Origin: Arcanobacterium haemolyticum
Lineage (GTDB): Bacteria > Actinomycetota > Actinomycetes > Actinomycetales > Actinomycetaceae
NCBI GenBank assembly: GCA_021532125.1
Contig: JADYUX010000001.1
Location: forward strand, 522,056 to 586,055
Direction: 5' to 3'
DNA length: 64,000 nt
Part shown: positions 1 through 9,878 of the stretch, in pieces
How positions within the stretch are numbered: position 1 is the first letter of the stretch
Layout: every line of letters begins with the position of its first letter
Notes under the pieces: generated by a model
Databases searched by the model: none
Seen by the model: the letters and a program-made list of their open reading frames with translations, nothing else
Told to the model about the DNA's origin: nothing
Program-made: the position numbers and the translations under genes

Positions 1-109
1 ACGTTTCAACGAGCGTTGGCACACCATCGTCGTACGTCGATTCACGCAGATACGCCGGCACACCGCTAGGTTGAGAGGACGTGCCGGTACCCCGGGGATC
101 GTCGGTCAT
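1..109 (-). CDS. Partial hypothetical protein, N-terminal 36 residues only
   Basis: An open frame starts with ATG at 109 and runs off the left edge without a stop. The visible part begins MTDDPRGTGTSSQP and is polar and Ser/Pro/Gly-rich, with no signal peptide or membrane segment so far. Its ATG overlaps the TGA of the upstream dehydrogenase gene in a 4-base ATGA junction, which supports a real, translationally coupled gene. Nothing in the visible part identifies a family. Confidence 0.5.
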   Translation of the reverse strand, partial: MTDDPRGTGTSSQPSGVPAYLRESTYDDGVPTLVET

Positions 110-906
110 GCACGCCCAGATTCGCGCGGAGAGATACCAGCCATCCGTCCAGAACGGCCCGGCCCAGCAAAAGCTCGAATCAAGGAACGCGGGGCCGCAC
201 GCAGAACTGCAGCAACCGCCTTATAGCGGATCGACGGAGTGACGATCACTGTGCCGCGACGAACAGCATCAATCGCCACGCGAGCCACGTAGTTCGCCGA
301 CATAAATGCAAAGTTCGACCACTGGGACGAATCCACATGTGAACGCTCATGGAATTCCGTGTGGACGAGGCCCGGGCAGACGGCTGTCACATGAACGCCG
401 CGGCCATTGAGATCGGCGGCGAGGCCTTCAGTGAATGTGCGCACCCATGCCTTATGCGCCGAGTAGGTACCCTGAACCGTGAGCGACGTAATCGATGACA
501 CGTTAAGGATTCCACCCCACCCGCGTTCTGCCATGACAGATGCAGCAGCATGGCATGTGATGAGCACGGCGCGCACCATTGTGTCGAGAGCTGCAAGTTC
601 GCGCTCTAACGAACCACCCGTAAATTCTTGGCCAAGGCCAAACCCTGCATTGTTGACGAGAAGACCGATTGGGCGCTCACTATCTTTCAGCCGCTCCGCC
701 ACTGCCTCAGCGCCTTCAAGTGTCGAGAGGTCAGCTTGGAAAATTTCGACCTGCACGCCTGCGGTCTGGCGAATCTCGGCGGCAATAGATTCCAAACGTT
801 CGAGATTGCGCGCGACGAGCACGAGGTCATTATGTTCGGCTGCAAGCTCCCAGGCGATCTCAAGACCGATACCTGAAGTTGCCCCGGTAATTAATGCACT
901 ACCCAT
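106..906 (-). CDS. Short-chain dehydrogenase/reductase (SDR) family oxidoreductase
   Basis: A 266-residue protein of classical SDR length. The N-terminus holds the NAD(P)-binding glycine motif TGATSGIG (residues 8-15), followed by the structural NNAG motif, a serine in the NVSSIT stretch and the catalytic YSAHK (Tyr-x-x-x-Lys). The Rossmann fold is complete, so it should be an active cytoplasmic oxidoreductase. The substrate cannot be told from sequence. It is coupled by an ATGA overlap to the partial gene downstream and lies divergent from the exonuclease III gene. Confidence 0.9.
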   Translation of the reverse strand: MGSALITGATSGIGLEIAWELAAEHNDLVLVARNLERLESIAAEIRQTAGVQVEIFQADLSTLEGAEAVAERLKDSERPIGLLVNNAGFGLGQEFTGGSLERELAALDTMVRAVLITCHAAASVMAERGWGGILNVSSITSLTVQGTYSAHKAWVRTFTEGLAADLNGRGVHVTAVCPGLVHTEFHERSHVDSSQWSNFAFMSANYVARVAIDAVRRGTVIVTPSIRYKAVAAVLRAAPRSLIRAFAGPGRSGRMAGISPRESGRA

Positions 907-1103
907 ACGTCAAGAGTAGCGAATTGCCGGCAATACCTAACTACTCATGTGACGCTGACAATGCCGCGTCCGCTCACCGCGATCATGGGTTCTAACCCTG
1001 GGTCGTTACGACGTGCAATGGGCCGTGGAAGTGCCGCGTGGTATCCGCAGCGTGGAGCACGTTCAGGCTGTCTGCATGGGGAACAAGCACTAGGCTTGTC
1101 CCC

Positions 1104-1892
1104 ATGAAGATGGCGACGTGGAACATTAATTCGGTGCGGGCGCGGGCCGATCGCGCGATCGGGGTGCTTGAGCGTTGGGATCTCGATGTTCTCCTTGTGC
1201 AGGAGACGAAGTGTAAGCCGGAGCAGTTCCCTGTGGAGCCTTTCGAGGCCGCCGGGTATGAGGTCGCGGCTGTCGGCCTCAATCAGTGGAACGGAGTGGC
1301 GATTGTGTCGCGTGTGGGGATCGACGATGTGCGCACCTCGTTCCCTGGTCAGCCGGGTTTCGCGAAGTCGGGTGAGCCTGTTGTGGAGGCTCGCGCGATC
1401 GGCGCGCGCTGCGGTGGGTTGGATCTGTGGAGTGTGTATGTGCCTAATGGTCGGGCGCTTGGCGATCCACATTATGCGTACAAGTTGGAGTTTCTCGACC
1501 GCCTAGCGACGGTGTCGGGCGAGTGGTTAGCTGCCGATCCGGAGAGCCAGATCATGCTCGCGGGTGACTGGAATGTTGCTCCGCTTGATTCAGATGTGTG
1601 GGATATGGCTGCATTTTCGGACGACATTTACGTGACGGACGCTGAGCGGACCGCTTTCAACTCCTTCGCACGGTCAGGCTTCGAGGAAGTTACGCGGGAG
1701 GCTGACGGAGCGGATTACACATTCTGGGATTACCAGCGCCTTCGTTTCCCCAAGAACGAGGGGATGCGCATTGATTTCGCATGGGCGAGCCCGGCTCTGG
1801 CGCGCCGCGTCCGTGGTGCTCACATCGATCGTGATGAGCGTAAGGGCAAGGGCGCATCAGATCATGTTCCGGTGATCGTGGAGATTGATTGA
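1104..1892 (+). CDS. xthA: Exodeoxyribonuclease III (AP endonuclease family)
   Basis: A 262-residue enzyme of the exonuclease III branch of the endonuclease/exonuclease/phosphatase fold. It opens with MKMATWNINSVRAR (catalytic Asn), has LLVQETK with the metal-binding Glu, LAGDWNVAP with the catalytic Asp/Asn pair and ASDHVPV at the C-terminus with the catalytic His. It would cut DNA at abasic sites and trim 3' ends during base excision repair. The frame stays open upstream to 1038, but the ATG at 1104 gives the family N-terminus. It stands alone. Confidence 0.9.
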   Translation: MKMATWNINSVRARADRAIGVLERWDLDVLLVQETKCKPEQFPVEPFEAAGYEVAAVGLNQWNGVAIVSRVGIDDVRTSFPGQPGFAKSGEPVVEARAIGARCGGLDLWSVYVPNGRALGDPHYAYKLEFLDRLATVSGEWLAADPESQIMLAGDWNVAPLDSDVWDMAAFSDDIYVTDAERTAFNSFARSGFEEVTREADGADYTFWDYQRLRFPKNEGMRIDFAWASPALARRVRGAHIDRDERKGKGASDHVPVIVEID

Positions 1893-1992
1893 CGACGACG
1901 TAGCGACGACGCGGTGTGTTTCGTCGTCGTGTAATCGTTATTATCGCCACGGAATATAGCCATCCATTAACCTACTGGCATAGTCTGTTTTT

Positions 1993-2964
1993 ATGGCTAC
2001 TAATACTTCCGCTCTCGCTTCAAGCGGCATTGAACTTTCTCGTATCACCCTTGGCGGTAACACGTTCGGGTGGACGTCCGACGCCGAAACGTCCTTCGTC
2101 GTCCTCGACGCTTACACGCAGGCCGGCGGCAATTCCATCGACACCGCCGACGTCTATTCAGCATGGGCACCCGGCAATGCTGGCGGGGAGTCGGAGACGA
2201 TCCTCGGGCAGTGGCTAGCAGCCCGTGGCCGCACATCCGGGTCGGGGCGCGACGAGCTTGTGATTACGACGAAGGTCTCGCAGCACCCGCAGTTCCAAGG
2301 TCTCTCGCCTGAGAATGTCTCGAAGGCTATCGACGCTTCACTTGAACGCCTCGGCCTTGACCATGTGGACATCTACTATGCCCATTTCGACGACGACACC
2401 CAGAGTGTCGCCGATATGGCTCAAGCATTCTCGAATGTCGTCGAAGCAGGCAAGGCTCGCGTGATCGGCCTGTCGAATTTCTCCGCCTCTCGTATGCGCG
2501 AATGGCTAGAGTACTCGTCGGCGAACGGGCTCACTGTGCCGGTTATTCTGCAGCAGCAGTACTCGCTCGTCGAGCGCGCAACTTTCGAGAGCGACTACGC
2601 CCCCATCGCTAAGGAATTCAACCTGGCAACTGAAAGCTACTACGCTCTCGCTTCTGGCTTCCTCACTGGCAAGTACCGCACTCTCGACGATGCGAATGCG
2701 AATGCTGCACGTGGAAGTGCCGTCTCAAAGTATGTGACGAGTGAAGGTATTGCCCTCGTCGATACGATGGCAGAGATTGCTTCCCAGACAGGCAGCTCGA
2801 TCACTGCTGTTCGCCTCGCATGGCAGATCGCCCGCGGCGTGACCTCCCCGATCGCTTCGGCCCGCGTACCCGAGCAGCTTCCCGCCATCCTGGAAGCTCT
2901 TCAGCTCAACCTGACATCCGATCAGGTCGACGCGCTCGATAAGGCGTCGGCACCCTTCGCCTAG
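1993..2964 (+). CDS. Aldo/keto reductase
   Basis: A 323-residue TIM-barrel oxidoreductase of usual length. The family tetrad is visible: Asp and Tyr in IDTADVYSAW, Lys in ITTKVS and His in YYAHFDDD. The AKR signature VIGLSNFSASRM and a cofactor-binding segment near the C-terminus (SARVPEQL) are present. It should reduce aldehydes or ketones with NADPH in the cytoplasm; the substrate is unknown. A strong terminator follows directly, so it is a single-gene unit. Confidence 0.9.
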   Translation: MATNTSALASSGIELSRITLGGNTFGWTSDAETSFVVLDAYTQAGGNSIDTADVYSAWAPGNAGGESETILGQWLAARGRTSGSGRDELVITTKVSQHPQFQGLSPENVSKAIDASLERLGLDHVDIYYAHFDDDTQSVADMAQAFSNVVEAGKARVIGLSNFSASRMREWLEYSSANGLTVPVILQQQYSLVERATFESDYAPIAKEFNLATESYYALASGFLTGKYRTLDDANANAARGSAVSKYVTSEGIALVDTMAEIASQTGSSITAVRLAWQIARGVTSPIASARVPEQLPAILEALQLNLTSDQVDALDKASAPFA

Positions 2965-2991
2965 AAAGCGGAAACCCTCGAAGGCGCGAAA

Positions 2992-3018
2992 GGCGGCTAC
3001 ATCTGTAGCCGCCTTTTT
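2992..3018 (+). terminator. Rho-independent terminator after the aldo/keto reductase gene
   Basis: A perfect 9-bp stem GGCGGCTAC / GTAGCCGCC with a 4-base loop is followed by five T residues on the plus strand. The convergent HAD gene ends at 3045, so the element may also stop transcription from the other side. Confidence 0.85.
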
Positions 3019-3044
3019 ACATGCTCGCTGAGATCTTCGTGTCT

Positions 3045-3845
3045 TTAGATGAGCTCGACAAGCTCACCGATCCCGTTGTGAATGTAATCCGGACGGAAGG
3101 CGAACTGTTCGATCTGAGCCCGAGTAGTCGATCCGGAAAGCACAAGGTGGGTCTGGAGGCCCGATTCCATGCCTGCGAGAATGTCGGTATCCATGCGGTC
3201 GCCGACGAGCGCTGTATCCTCCGAATGAGCATCAATCTTGTTGAGGCCCTTGCGGAGCATGACAGGGTTTGGCTTACCAACGTAGTAGGGAACCTTGCCA
3301 GTGGCTGCCGTGATCATTGCAGCGATCGCACCCGTCGCCGGGATAGGGCCGTCGGCCGATGGACCGGTGACGTCAGGGTTCGTCGCAATAAAACGGGCGC
3401 CGTCGCCAATGAGGCGAATTGCTTGGGTGAGGGCCTCGATGGAGTATGTGCGCGTCTCACCGAGAACGACGACGTCGGGTCGGTCGTTTGTCATGATGAA
3501 GCCCTGCTCGTACATGGCGGTGGTGAGGCCGGCCTCGCCAACGACGTATGCCCGCCGGCGCTCCGACTGCGTTGCCAGGAAAGTTGCCGTTGCGAGGGCA
3601 GAGGTCCAGATGTTCTCCTCCGGCACTTCGAGGCCGGCCGTTTCTAGGCGAGCCGAAAGATCGCGGGGAGTGAAGATCGAATTATTCGTGAGGACAAGAA
3701 ATGGAATCTCGCGCTCACGCAAAGTCGTAATAAATTCCTTTGCTCCAGGAAGTGCATACTCTTCGTGAATGAGCACGCCATCCATGTCAGTGAGCCAATT
3801 TTTGATTTCTCTGTTGTTCACAACTCCCAGCTTAGAGTGTTCCAC
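3045..3845 (-). CDS. HAD-IIA family hydrolase (NagD/phosphoglycolate phosphatase-like)
   Basis: A 266-residue phosphatase of the HAD superfamily, subclass IIA. Motif I is DMDGVL (residues 20-25), motif II lies in LVLTNNS, motif III Lys in YVGKPNPVM and motif IV is VGDRMDTDI. Family members dephosphorylate small phosphorylated metabolites in the cytoplasm; the substrate cannot be predicted. The listed start is a GTG at 3845; a second GTG eight codons inside would also preserve motif I, so the exact start is uncertain. Confidence 0.88.
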   Translation of the reverse strand: MEHSKLGVVNNREIKNWLTDMDGVLIHEEYALPGAKEFITTLREREIPFLVLTNNSIFTPRDLSARLETAGLEVPEENIWTSALATATFLATQSERRRAYVVGEAGLTTAMYEQGFIMTNDRPDVVVLGETRTYSIEALTQAIRLIGDGARFIATNPDVTGPSADGPIPATGAIAAMITAATGKVPYYVGKPNPVMLRKGLNKIDAHSEDTALVGDRMDTDILAGMESGLQTHLVLSGSTTRAQIEQFAFRPDYIHNGIGELVELI

Positions 3846-3995
3846 GCGCTAGTGTCAGCGCCACAGGATAATTCGTCGAATTTCCATGCATGAGGTGAAC
3901 TTTTGCCTCGACGATAACTGTGTCATTCACGTGGGCGGCCACCTCAGCGGCTATTCTTCCGAGCCGTCCATCACCCGCCGTGGCACACTTGTGGG

Positions 3996-4796
3996 GTGAG
4001 CGAAACACTGATGCCGATTCCGTTTAGCTACTCATTGGCGGTTGTAGGAGGGCAGTCTCCGAAGGAGATCTATAGTGAGGGAGACACGAGTGCAGTGTTT
4101 CCCCTTGCCTCAGTGACGAAGCTGCTCGCCGCGTGGTCCACGCTCGTCGCCCTTGATCGTGGGTTGATCGACTTGCGCGACCCGGCCGGACCAGAAGGCT
4201 CAACAATTCGCCATCTTCTTGCCCATGCCTCCGGCGTTCCTTTCGACAAGGGCGCTATTCTTGCACGCCCCGGTGATCGCCGTATCTATTCCAACCGCGG
4301 AATTGAGCTGCTCGGTGACGCTGTGGCATCCCGGGTTGGGATGCCGATCCAGGAGTGGATTCTTCAGTCTGTTCTTCGCCCACTTGGGATGGATTCGACG
4401 ACGATTCCCGGATCACCCGCATATTCTGGCCGTAGCTGTGTTGCCGACTTGGAATTGTTTGCCGCAGAAGTGATGGCACCGCGACTTGTGAGCACAATAG
4501 CTGGCGCCGCAGCTCGAACTGTTCAATTCCCCGGACTTTCGGGAATACTCCCGGGTTTTGGTAGGCAAGCGACGAACGACTGGGGCCTCGGTTTCGAGAT
4601 TCGCGACCACAAGGATCCCCATTGGACCGGCAGCGATTTCTCGCCTCGCACGTATGGACATTTCGGGCAGGCGGGATCATTTTTGTGGATCGATCCCACG
4701 GTTCGACGAGCCGGAATTTTCCTCGGCGAGAAGCCCTTTGGCAACACCCACAGGCGCATATGGCCCGATCTGACCAACAGGATGCGCGCACTGTGA
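3996..4796 (+). CDS. Serine hydrolase, beta-lactamase/penicillin-binding-like family
   Basis: A 266-residue protein with the class C beta-lactamase/DD-peptidase fold motifs: S-x-x-K as SVTK in PLASVTKL (near residue 40), Tyr-x-Asn as YSNRG and a third-box stretch HFGQAGSF. No signal peptide is seen, so it is probably cytoplasmic and more likely an esterase or D-amino-acid-type hydrolase than a resistance enzyme. It starts at a GTG and is shorter than typical class C enzymes (about 350-400 residues). Substrate unknown. Confidence 0.8.
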   Translation: MSETLMPIPFSYSLAVVGGQSPKEIYSEGDTSAVFPLASVTKLLAAWSTLVALDRGLIDLRDPAGPEGSTIRHLLAHASGVPFDKGAILARPGDRRIYSNRGIELLGDAVASRVGMPIQEWILQSVLRPLGMDSTTIPGSPAYSGRSCVADLELFAAEVMAPRLVSTIAGAAARTVQFPGLSGILPGFGRQATNDWGLGFEIRDHKDPHWTGSDFSPRTYGHFGQAGSFLWIDPTVRRAGIFLGEKPFGNTHRRIWPDLTNRMRAL

Positions 4797-4801
4797 GAGT
4801 T

Positions 4802-4830
4802 CGGGGCGTGAGGTACAACCCCACGCCCCG
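4802..4830. terminator. Hairpin between convergent serine hydrolase and clpB genes
   Basis: CGGGGCGTG pairs perfectly with CACGCCCCG across an 11-base loop. It lies just after the plus-strand hydrolase stop and just before the minus-strand clpB stop, so it may serve both. Neither side has a good T tract. Confidence 0.55.
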
Positions 4831-4860
4831 GCGAAACCCTACGAGCTCTCAGCTCCCTGG

Positions 4861-7509
4861 TTACTCCTCGTGAGCAACAACCGTCAGAGACAACGTTGGC
4901 TTCCGCTCGCCAGTGGATGGATCGAGCAGCGCCTCGGAAGTTTCTGGAGCATCGACACGAACCGTGTCCCCATCCTTGACCTGCCCGCCGAGGAGCTCTC
5001 GGGCAAGTTGGTCGCCAATCTCGCGCTGGATGAGGCGGCGCAGCGGACGAGCACCATAGGCCGGATCGTAGCCATCCATCGCGAGGTATTCGCGAGCCGC
5101 TGACGTCACGTCCAACGTGATCCGGCGCGAACCGAGACGATCCGCGAGCTGCATAACCTGGAGATCAACAATCTTGCCAATCTCATCAAGAGACAGCGGA
5201 TCAAACACGATGACATCGTCGAGACGGTTAATGAACTCCGGCTTGAATGCCGAACGCACAGCCGCCATGACAGCCTCATGCTTTGCCGTATCGTCGAGCG
5301 TCGGATCGGTGAGCGCCTGCGAACCAAGATTCGACGTCAAGATCAAAATGGTGTTCTTGAAATCAACTGTGCGTCCCTGACCATCCGTGAGTCGGCCATC
5401 GTCGAGCACCTGCAACAAAATGTCGAAGACATCTGGATGAGCCTTTTCAACTTCGTCAAGCAAAATCACCGAATAGGGACGACGACGAACAGCCTCCGTG
5501 AGCTGGCCGCCTTCCTCATAGCCGACATATCCCGGAGGGGCACCGACGAGACGAGAAACCGTGTGCTTCTCGGCGTACTCCGACATATCGATACGAACCA
5601 TGGCACGCTCGTCGTCGAAGAGGAAATCCGCGAGGGACTTCGCCAGCTCGGTCTTACCTACGCCCGTCGGGCCAAGGAACATGAAGGAGCCTGTGGGACG
5701 ATTCGGATCAGCAACCCCAGCACGCGACCGGCGCACAGCATCCGACACCGACGCAACCGCGCGGCGCTGACCAATGAGACGCTTCCCGATAACTTCTTCC
5801 ATCGACAGGAGCTTCTCAGTCTCACCTTGGAGCAGGCGCCCAACCGGCACGCCCGTCCACGCAGAGACAACTTCAGCGATTTCGTCGGCGTCCACGCGCT
5901 CAGCAATCATCGGCTCAGTATCCGGGTCAGCGCCGCGCGCCTCCGCAGCCTCGGCCTGGTCAATCTGTGCCTCCACCTCGGGAATCTCGCCGTTTTGCAA
6001 CCGGCCAGCGTCCTCGTAGCGCCCTTCGCGCACCGCGCGATCGAGTTCAGTGCGCAGCTCATCGAGCTTGACGCGCAGATCTCCGACCTTATTTCGCCCA
6101 GCCTTCTCAGCCTGCCAGCGAGCGTTGAGAGCTGCGAGCTCCTCCGACTTATCCGCAAGTTCACTACGCAGCTTTTCCAGACGGTCGGCCGCCGCAGCGT
6201 CCGCCTTCTCCTCGGTATCAACGAGGTACGCTTCCTCCATCTTGAGGCGATCCACCTGTCGCTGGAGAACGTCGATCTCCTCCGGCGACGAATCGAGCTC
6301 CATACGCAAACGGGACGCAGCCTCGTCGACCAAGTCGATAGCTTTATCCGGCAACTGGCGGTCAGGGATGTACCGCGAGGAAAGTTCGGCGGCGGCAACG
6401 AGGGCACCATCCGAAATCGTCACCTTGTGGTGCGCCTCGTACTTCGGGGCGATACCACGCAGGATTGCCACGGTATCCTCCACCGACGGCTCCCCCACAT
6501 ACACCTGCTGGAAACGCCGTTCGAGCGCGGGATCTTTCTCGATGTTCTCGCGATACTCGTCGAGCGTCGTGGCACCGATGAGGCGAAGCTCGCCACGAGC
6601 GAGCATCGGCTTAAGCATGTTGCCTGCATCCATTGCGCCCTCGCTGCCGCCGCCGGCACCGACGATCGTATGAATCTCGTCGATGAACGTGACAACCTCA
6701 CCGGCCGACTCCTTGATTTCTTGGAGAACTGCCTTGAAACGCTCCTCAAATTCGCCACGGTACTTCGCACCGGCAACCATCGAGGCGACGTCGAGCTGGA
6801 TGAGCCGCTTGCCGCGCAGCGATTCGGGGACGTCACCGTTGACCATGCGCTGAGCAAGACCTTCCACAACGGCTGTCTTTCCAACGCCTGGCTCGCCGAT
6901 AAGAACAGGATTGTTCTTCGTGCGGCGCGAAAGCACCTGGACGACACGACGAATCTCCTGGTCACGGCCAATGACCGGATCCATTTTGCCTTCCCGGGCA
7001 GCCTGGGTGAGATCGGTCCCGTATTTTTCCAGGGCCTTGAACGTGCCCTCCGGGTCCGGCGAATCCACCTTCGATGAGCCTCGAACATTCGGGAGAACAG
7101 CTGCAAGCTGATCCCGCGTTACTCCTGTCGAGCGAAGGATCTCTCCCGCCTGCGACTGGGAGGATGCTACGGCCATGAGCAGGTGTTCGGTCGAAATATA
7201 CGAGTCACCCAGCGCCGTGGCTTCCTTACCAGCATCCGAGATTGCCCGGGAGAGCGGGCGACTTGCCTGTGGCTGGCTGACCGACGCGCCTTCGCTTGCT
7301 GGAAGTGCCGCGATAGCAGCCTCAGTGCGCTGACGCACAGCACCCTTGTTCACACCCATCGCGTCAAGAAGCGCGGCGGCAATCCCACCTTCCTGTTCAA
7401 GGAGAGCTGCGAGCAGGTGCAGCGGCTCGACCTGGGGGTTTCCCCGGTCGGTTGCCATACGAATCGCCTCAGCTAAAGCCTCCTGCGACTTCGTCGTTAA
7501 CTTATCCAT
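4861..7509 (-). CDS. clpB: ATP-dependent chaperone ClpB
   Basis: An 882-residue Hsp100 disaggregase. It has a Clp N-domain repeat (residues 1-140), AAA module 1 with Walker A GEPGVGKT (about 205-212) and Walker B FIDEIHT, a charged coiled-coil middle domain, and AAA module 2 with Walker A GPTGVGKT and Walker B LLDEVEKA. It rescues aggregated proteins with DnaK/DnaJ/GrpE in the cytosol. The ATG at 7509 has a strong AAGGAGGGG Shine-Dalgarno and gives the family N-terminus [11 protein letters not shown]. The HAIR operator at 7604 indicates repression by HspR, whose gene lies at 19940. Confidence 0.96.
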   Translation of the reverse strand: MDKLTTKSQEALAEAIRMATDRGNPQVEPLHLLAALLEQEGGIAAALLDAMGVNKGAVRQRTEAAIAALPASEGASVSQPQASRPLSRAISDAGKEATALGDSYISTEHLLMAVASSQSQAGEILRSTGVTRDQLAAVLPNVRGSSKVDSPDPEGTFKALEKYGTDLTQAAREGKMDPVIGRDQEIRRVVQVLSRRTKNNPVLIGEPGVGKTAVVEGLAQRMVNGDVPESLRGKRLIQLDVASMVAGAKYRGEFEERFKAVLQEIKESAGEVVTFIDEIHTIVGAGGGSEGAMDAGNMLKPMLARGELRLIGATTLDEYRENIEKDPALERRFQQVYVGEPSVEDTVAILRGIAPKYEAHHKVTISDGALVAAAELSSRYIPDRQLPDKAIDLVDEAASRLRMELDSSPEEIDVLQRQVDRLKMEEAYLVDTEEKADAAAADRLEKLRSELADKSEELAALNARWQAEKAGRNKVGDLRVKLDELRTELDRAVREGRYEDAGRLQNGEIPEVEAQIDQAEAAEARGADPDTEPMIAERVDADEIAEVVSAWTGVPVGRLLQGETEKLLSMEEVIGKRLIGQRRAVASVSDAVRRSRAGVADPNRPTGSFMFLGPTGVGKTELAKSLADFLFDDERAMVRIDMSEYAEKHTVSRLVGAPPGYVGYEEGGQLTEAVRRRPYSVILLDEVEKAHPDVFDILLQVLDDGRLTDGQGRTVDFKNTILILTSNLGSQALTDPTLDDTAKHEAVMAAVRSAFKPEFINRLDDVIVFDPLSLDEIGKIVDLQVMQLADRLGSRRITLDVTSAAREYLAMDGYDPAYGARPLRRLIQREIGDQLARELLGGQVKDGDTVRVDAPETSEALLDPSTGERKPTLSLTVVAHEE

Positions 7510-7603
7510 TATCCCCTCCTTGGGGTACATCAACGTTCTTCCGCAGATAGCCGAGCTTTGCTGGACGGCATCTCTACGTTCCATTGATAAGAACGTCTCC
7601 GAA

Positions 7604-7624
7604 GTTGAGTCTATTCCACTCAAC
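7604..7624. promoter_or_regulatory. HAIR operator (HspR binding site) upstream of clpB
   Basis: GTTGAGT-N7-ACTCAAC is a perfect inverted repeat that matches the actinobacterial HAIR consensus (CTTGAGT-N7-ACTCAAG) at all but the outermost base of each arm. It lies 95 bases before the clpB start codon. The right arm also pairs with a following TTGAGT (7618-7631), giving an overlapping second palindrome. Confidence 0.88.
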
Positions 7625-7841
7625 TTTGAGTTGGGAAGCACCACGACTGTCTCGTCCGGAACACCACGACGAAAACGCTCGCAATCGAGCCACGTGCCTA
7701 CAGCAACTACAACCGACAGTCCTTCCTCGTACAGCACGCACCCCTCACCGATAACCACAAGGCGAGTAGGCTTATCTGCAGACATCACAGCCGCCAGCAC
7801 CCTCGTACAGCATTGCGACAGAGCGAACCCGCGGAGGAAAC

Positions 7842-8357
7842 ATGGGAAAGAAAAAGAAGGCCAACGCCCACCAAGGAACGCCAGCCCTACAAGCCCTCGA
7901 AGCCGCCGGTATCGCCTACGAACTCATCGAATACGAACACTCCGACCACTTCGAGCACGGATACGCACTCGACACCGCAGCAGTCCTTGGCCGCGACCCC
8001 GCCACACTCTTCAAAACTCTCATGGTCCTCGTCGACGGCAAGCCCACCTGTGCGGTCGTGCCCGCCACCGGAATGCTCAACCTCAAATCACTCGCTAAAG
8101 CCGCCGGCGGTAAAAAAGCCGAGATGATGGAGCCATCCAAAGCGGAAAAACTCACCGGCTACGTCACCGGCGGAATCTCCCCCATCGGGCAACGCACAAC
8201 CTCACCCACATACATCGACGAAAGCGCCCGAGCGTTCCCACGAATCGCCGTATCCGGTGGCAAACGCACAGCCTCCGTCGATATCGCGCCCGACGATCTT
8301 GCGAAGCTCGTCGGAGCCACCTTTGCAGCAATCGCCGACCACAATCGCCACGCCTAA
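7842..8357 (+). CDS. ybaK: Aminoacyl-tRNA deacylase, YbaK/EbsC type
   Basis: A 171-residue protein of the YbaK/ProX editing-domain family. These enzymes hydrolyse mischarged Cys-tRNA(Pro) or Cys-tRNA(Cys). Visible hallmarks are the N-terminal TPALQALEAAGI, a FKTLMVLVDG strand with the conserved lysine, VVPATGMLNLKSLAKAAG and the glycine-rich TGYVTGGISPIGQ loop. Length is normal. The start ATG has a GGAGG site. It is divergent from clpB and stands alone. Confidence 0.9.
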   Translation: MGKKKKANAHQGTPALQALEAAGIAYELIEYEHSDHFEHGYALDTAAVLGRDPATLFKTLMVLVDGKPTCAVVPATGMLNLKSLAKAAGGKKAEMMEPSKAEKLTGYVTGGISPIGQRTTSPTYIDESARAFPRIAVSGGKRTASVDIAPDDLAKLVGATFAAIADHNRHA

Positions 8358-8447
8358 ACTCAAGCGGAAACGCAGTGGCCCGATCAGACGAGTCTGCCGC
8401 ACAACACGCGCACACGCGACGGCATCATGCACCCGTACAGCAGGCCC

Positions 8448-8642
8448 CTACAGGAGGATGACTGCCGCAATCACAAGCGCAATAACCGTAACAACACCAA
8501 CGAGAGCGTAGAAAGGAGCGCGGCGCGAACGCCTTTTCGGCATGTAATCCTCGCCTGGGACGTAACCACCAAAATCGTAGCCGCCAGTATTCTGACGCCC
8601 ATCGCCATCACCCACGCTGCCCGACATGCCGTTCTCGTTCAT
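8448..8642 (-). CDS. Small single-pass membrane protein, hypothetical
   Basis: A 64-residue protein with a Gly/Tyr/Asp-rich polar N-terminus (MNENGMSGSVGDGD), a basic stretch PKRRSRRAP and one C-terminal membrane helix (about residues 42-64), which suggests an N-in topology. The ATG at 8642 has GAGGG upstream. The open frame continues upstream to 8750 but with an unnatural Arg-rich composition. It is just downstream of gluQ and probably shares its transcript. Function unknown. Confidence 0.6.
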   Translation of the reverse strand: MNENGMSGSVGDGDGRQNTGGYDFGGYVPGEDYMPKRRSRRAPFYALVGVVTVIALVIAAVILL

Positions 8643-8682
8643 ACCCACCCTCGTGTAACCACCTATTGATATGAGGATACCG

Positions 8683-9639
8683 CTACGCCAACACCGCAGC
8701 CGGACCAGCCGTAAGCGTTTCCGGATCCACACGCCACGGATCGACACCAATCACACATTCGCGCAGGCCAGAAGCAAATTCGTCGGCATTACGCGCACCG
8801 GCAAAACCGAGCGAACGCCCGAGTAAATCCACAACATCGCCAGGTGTCCAACCATAATGGGCCAGTTCCCGCATCGTCACCGCCCCATCACGCTTAGCCA
8901 GACGAATCCCCTCCGCATTAAACACCATCGGCACGTGCGCATACTCAGGTTCAGGAAGCCCCAACGCCTGCTGTAAGAAAATCTGGCGCGGCGTCGAGGA
9001 GAGCAGATCATTCCCGCGAACCACCTGCGATACGCCAGTAACGCCATCGTCGTACACCGACACAAAGTTGTACGAAAACACGCCATCACCACGACGAACA
9101 ACGAGATCGTCCACACCACCCTCGTAATGCCCACAAATCTCGTCGTCACACGACAGCGTGATGAGCTCACCCGCATCCGTCCGCGGTGCCGCAAGCCGAA
9201 GCGCCGGCCCCCGATTCGTCCCAGCAAGCTTGAGCCGGCCAGCTTCACGCTCCTGCACACTCAATTCGCGGCATGTCCCCGGATATGAGCCCGGCGGACG
9301 ATGCGGCGCCGACGTCACATTCGCAAGTTCACGCCGCGTGCAGTAGCACTCGTACAAAGCACCACGCGCCTCCAGCTCATGAATCGCGTCGTCATACTCG
9401 GCAACTCGGTCGCTCTGAAACAACACCTCGCCGTCCCACGTGATTCCCAGTGCCTCAAGATCAGCAAGCTGACTATCAACAAATTCCGGGCGCGAACGCT
9501 CGTCCAGATCCTCCATGCGCATGAGAAAACCACGACCCGAATTGCGTGCAAGCGCCCAAGCAAGAAGTGCCGTGCGCAGGTTCCCCAGATGTAAATCGCC
9601 CGTAGGAGAGGGCGCATACCTGCCATACATAGGTGCCAT
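8683..9639 (-). CDS. gluQ: Glutamyl-Q tRNA(Asp) synthetase
   Basis: A 318-residue paralogue of the glutamyl-tRNA synthetase catalytic core without an anticodon-binding domain. It has the class I HIGH motif as HLGN (17-20) after YAPSPTGD, a KMSKS-type loop LAKRDGA, and the zinc site Cys98-x-Cys100 ... Tyr119-x3-Cys123 that marks GluQ. It attaches glutamate to queuosine at position 34 of tRNA(Asp). ATG 9639 gives the correct N-terminus; the frame upstream of it is low-complexity and overlaps repeat DNA, so I rejected that extension. Confidence 0.9.
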   Translation of the reverse strand: MAPMYGRYAPSPTGDLHLGNLRTALLAWALARNSGRGFLMRMEDLDERSRPEFVDSQLADLEALGITWDGEVLFQSDRVAEYDDAIHELEARGALYECYCTRRELANVTSAPHRPPGSYPGTCRELSVQEREAGRLKLAGTNRGPALRLAAPRTDAGELITLSCDDEICGHYEGGVDDLVVRRGDGVFSYNFVSVYDDGVTGVSQVVRGNDLLSSTPRQIFLQQALGLPEPEYAHVPMVFNAEGIRLAKRDGAVTMRELAHYGWTPGDVVDLLGRSLGFAGARNADEFASGLRECVIGVDPWRVDPETLTAGPAAVLA

Positions 9640-9727
9640 TGTATTCCGGTGCGTGGCGTGCCATTTCTTGGGCTCGTGCACGTGCCGCTCACCTACAGCG
9701 TGTGCGCCCGCTCCACGCATGTTCTCC

Positions 9728-9878
9728 CTGGCGCAGGCAACACCGAACCACACCTCCGGTGTCCACTGCGCCACCCAGATCCCTCCTACACCCCCACCCC
9801 AACATTCCGCCCCACTTGGCGCAGCCAACACCGCCCTGGCGCACTCCACCGGGCCACATGTCCGGTGTCCACTGCGCC
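9728..9878. repeat. Imperfect direct repeats in the gluQ upstream region
   Basis: The 18-mer TCCGGTGTCCACTGCGCC occurs identically at 9755-9772 and 9861-9878. Each copy is preceded by a related TGGCGCAG(G/C)CAACACCG segment (9729 and 9817). The two units differ in spacing. The whole 9640-9910 stretch has no convincing gene. Confidence 0.7.

Noticed and set aside
5278..7077. 599-residue open frame antisense to clpB
   Set aside because: Shadow of a strongly conserved gene; no ribosome site and no recognisable motif.
7510..7800. In-frame 97-residue N-terminal extension of ClpB
   Set aside because: The frame is open to 7800, but the HAIR operator lies inside it, the ATG at 7509 has a near-ideal ribosome site, and the shorter protein has the exact family N-terminus.
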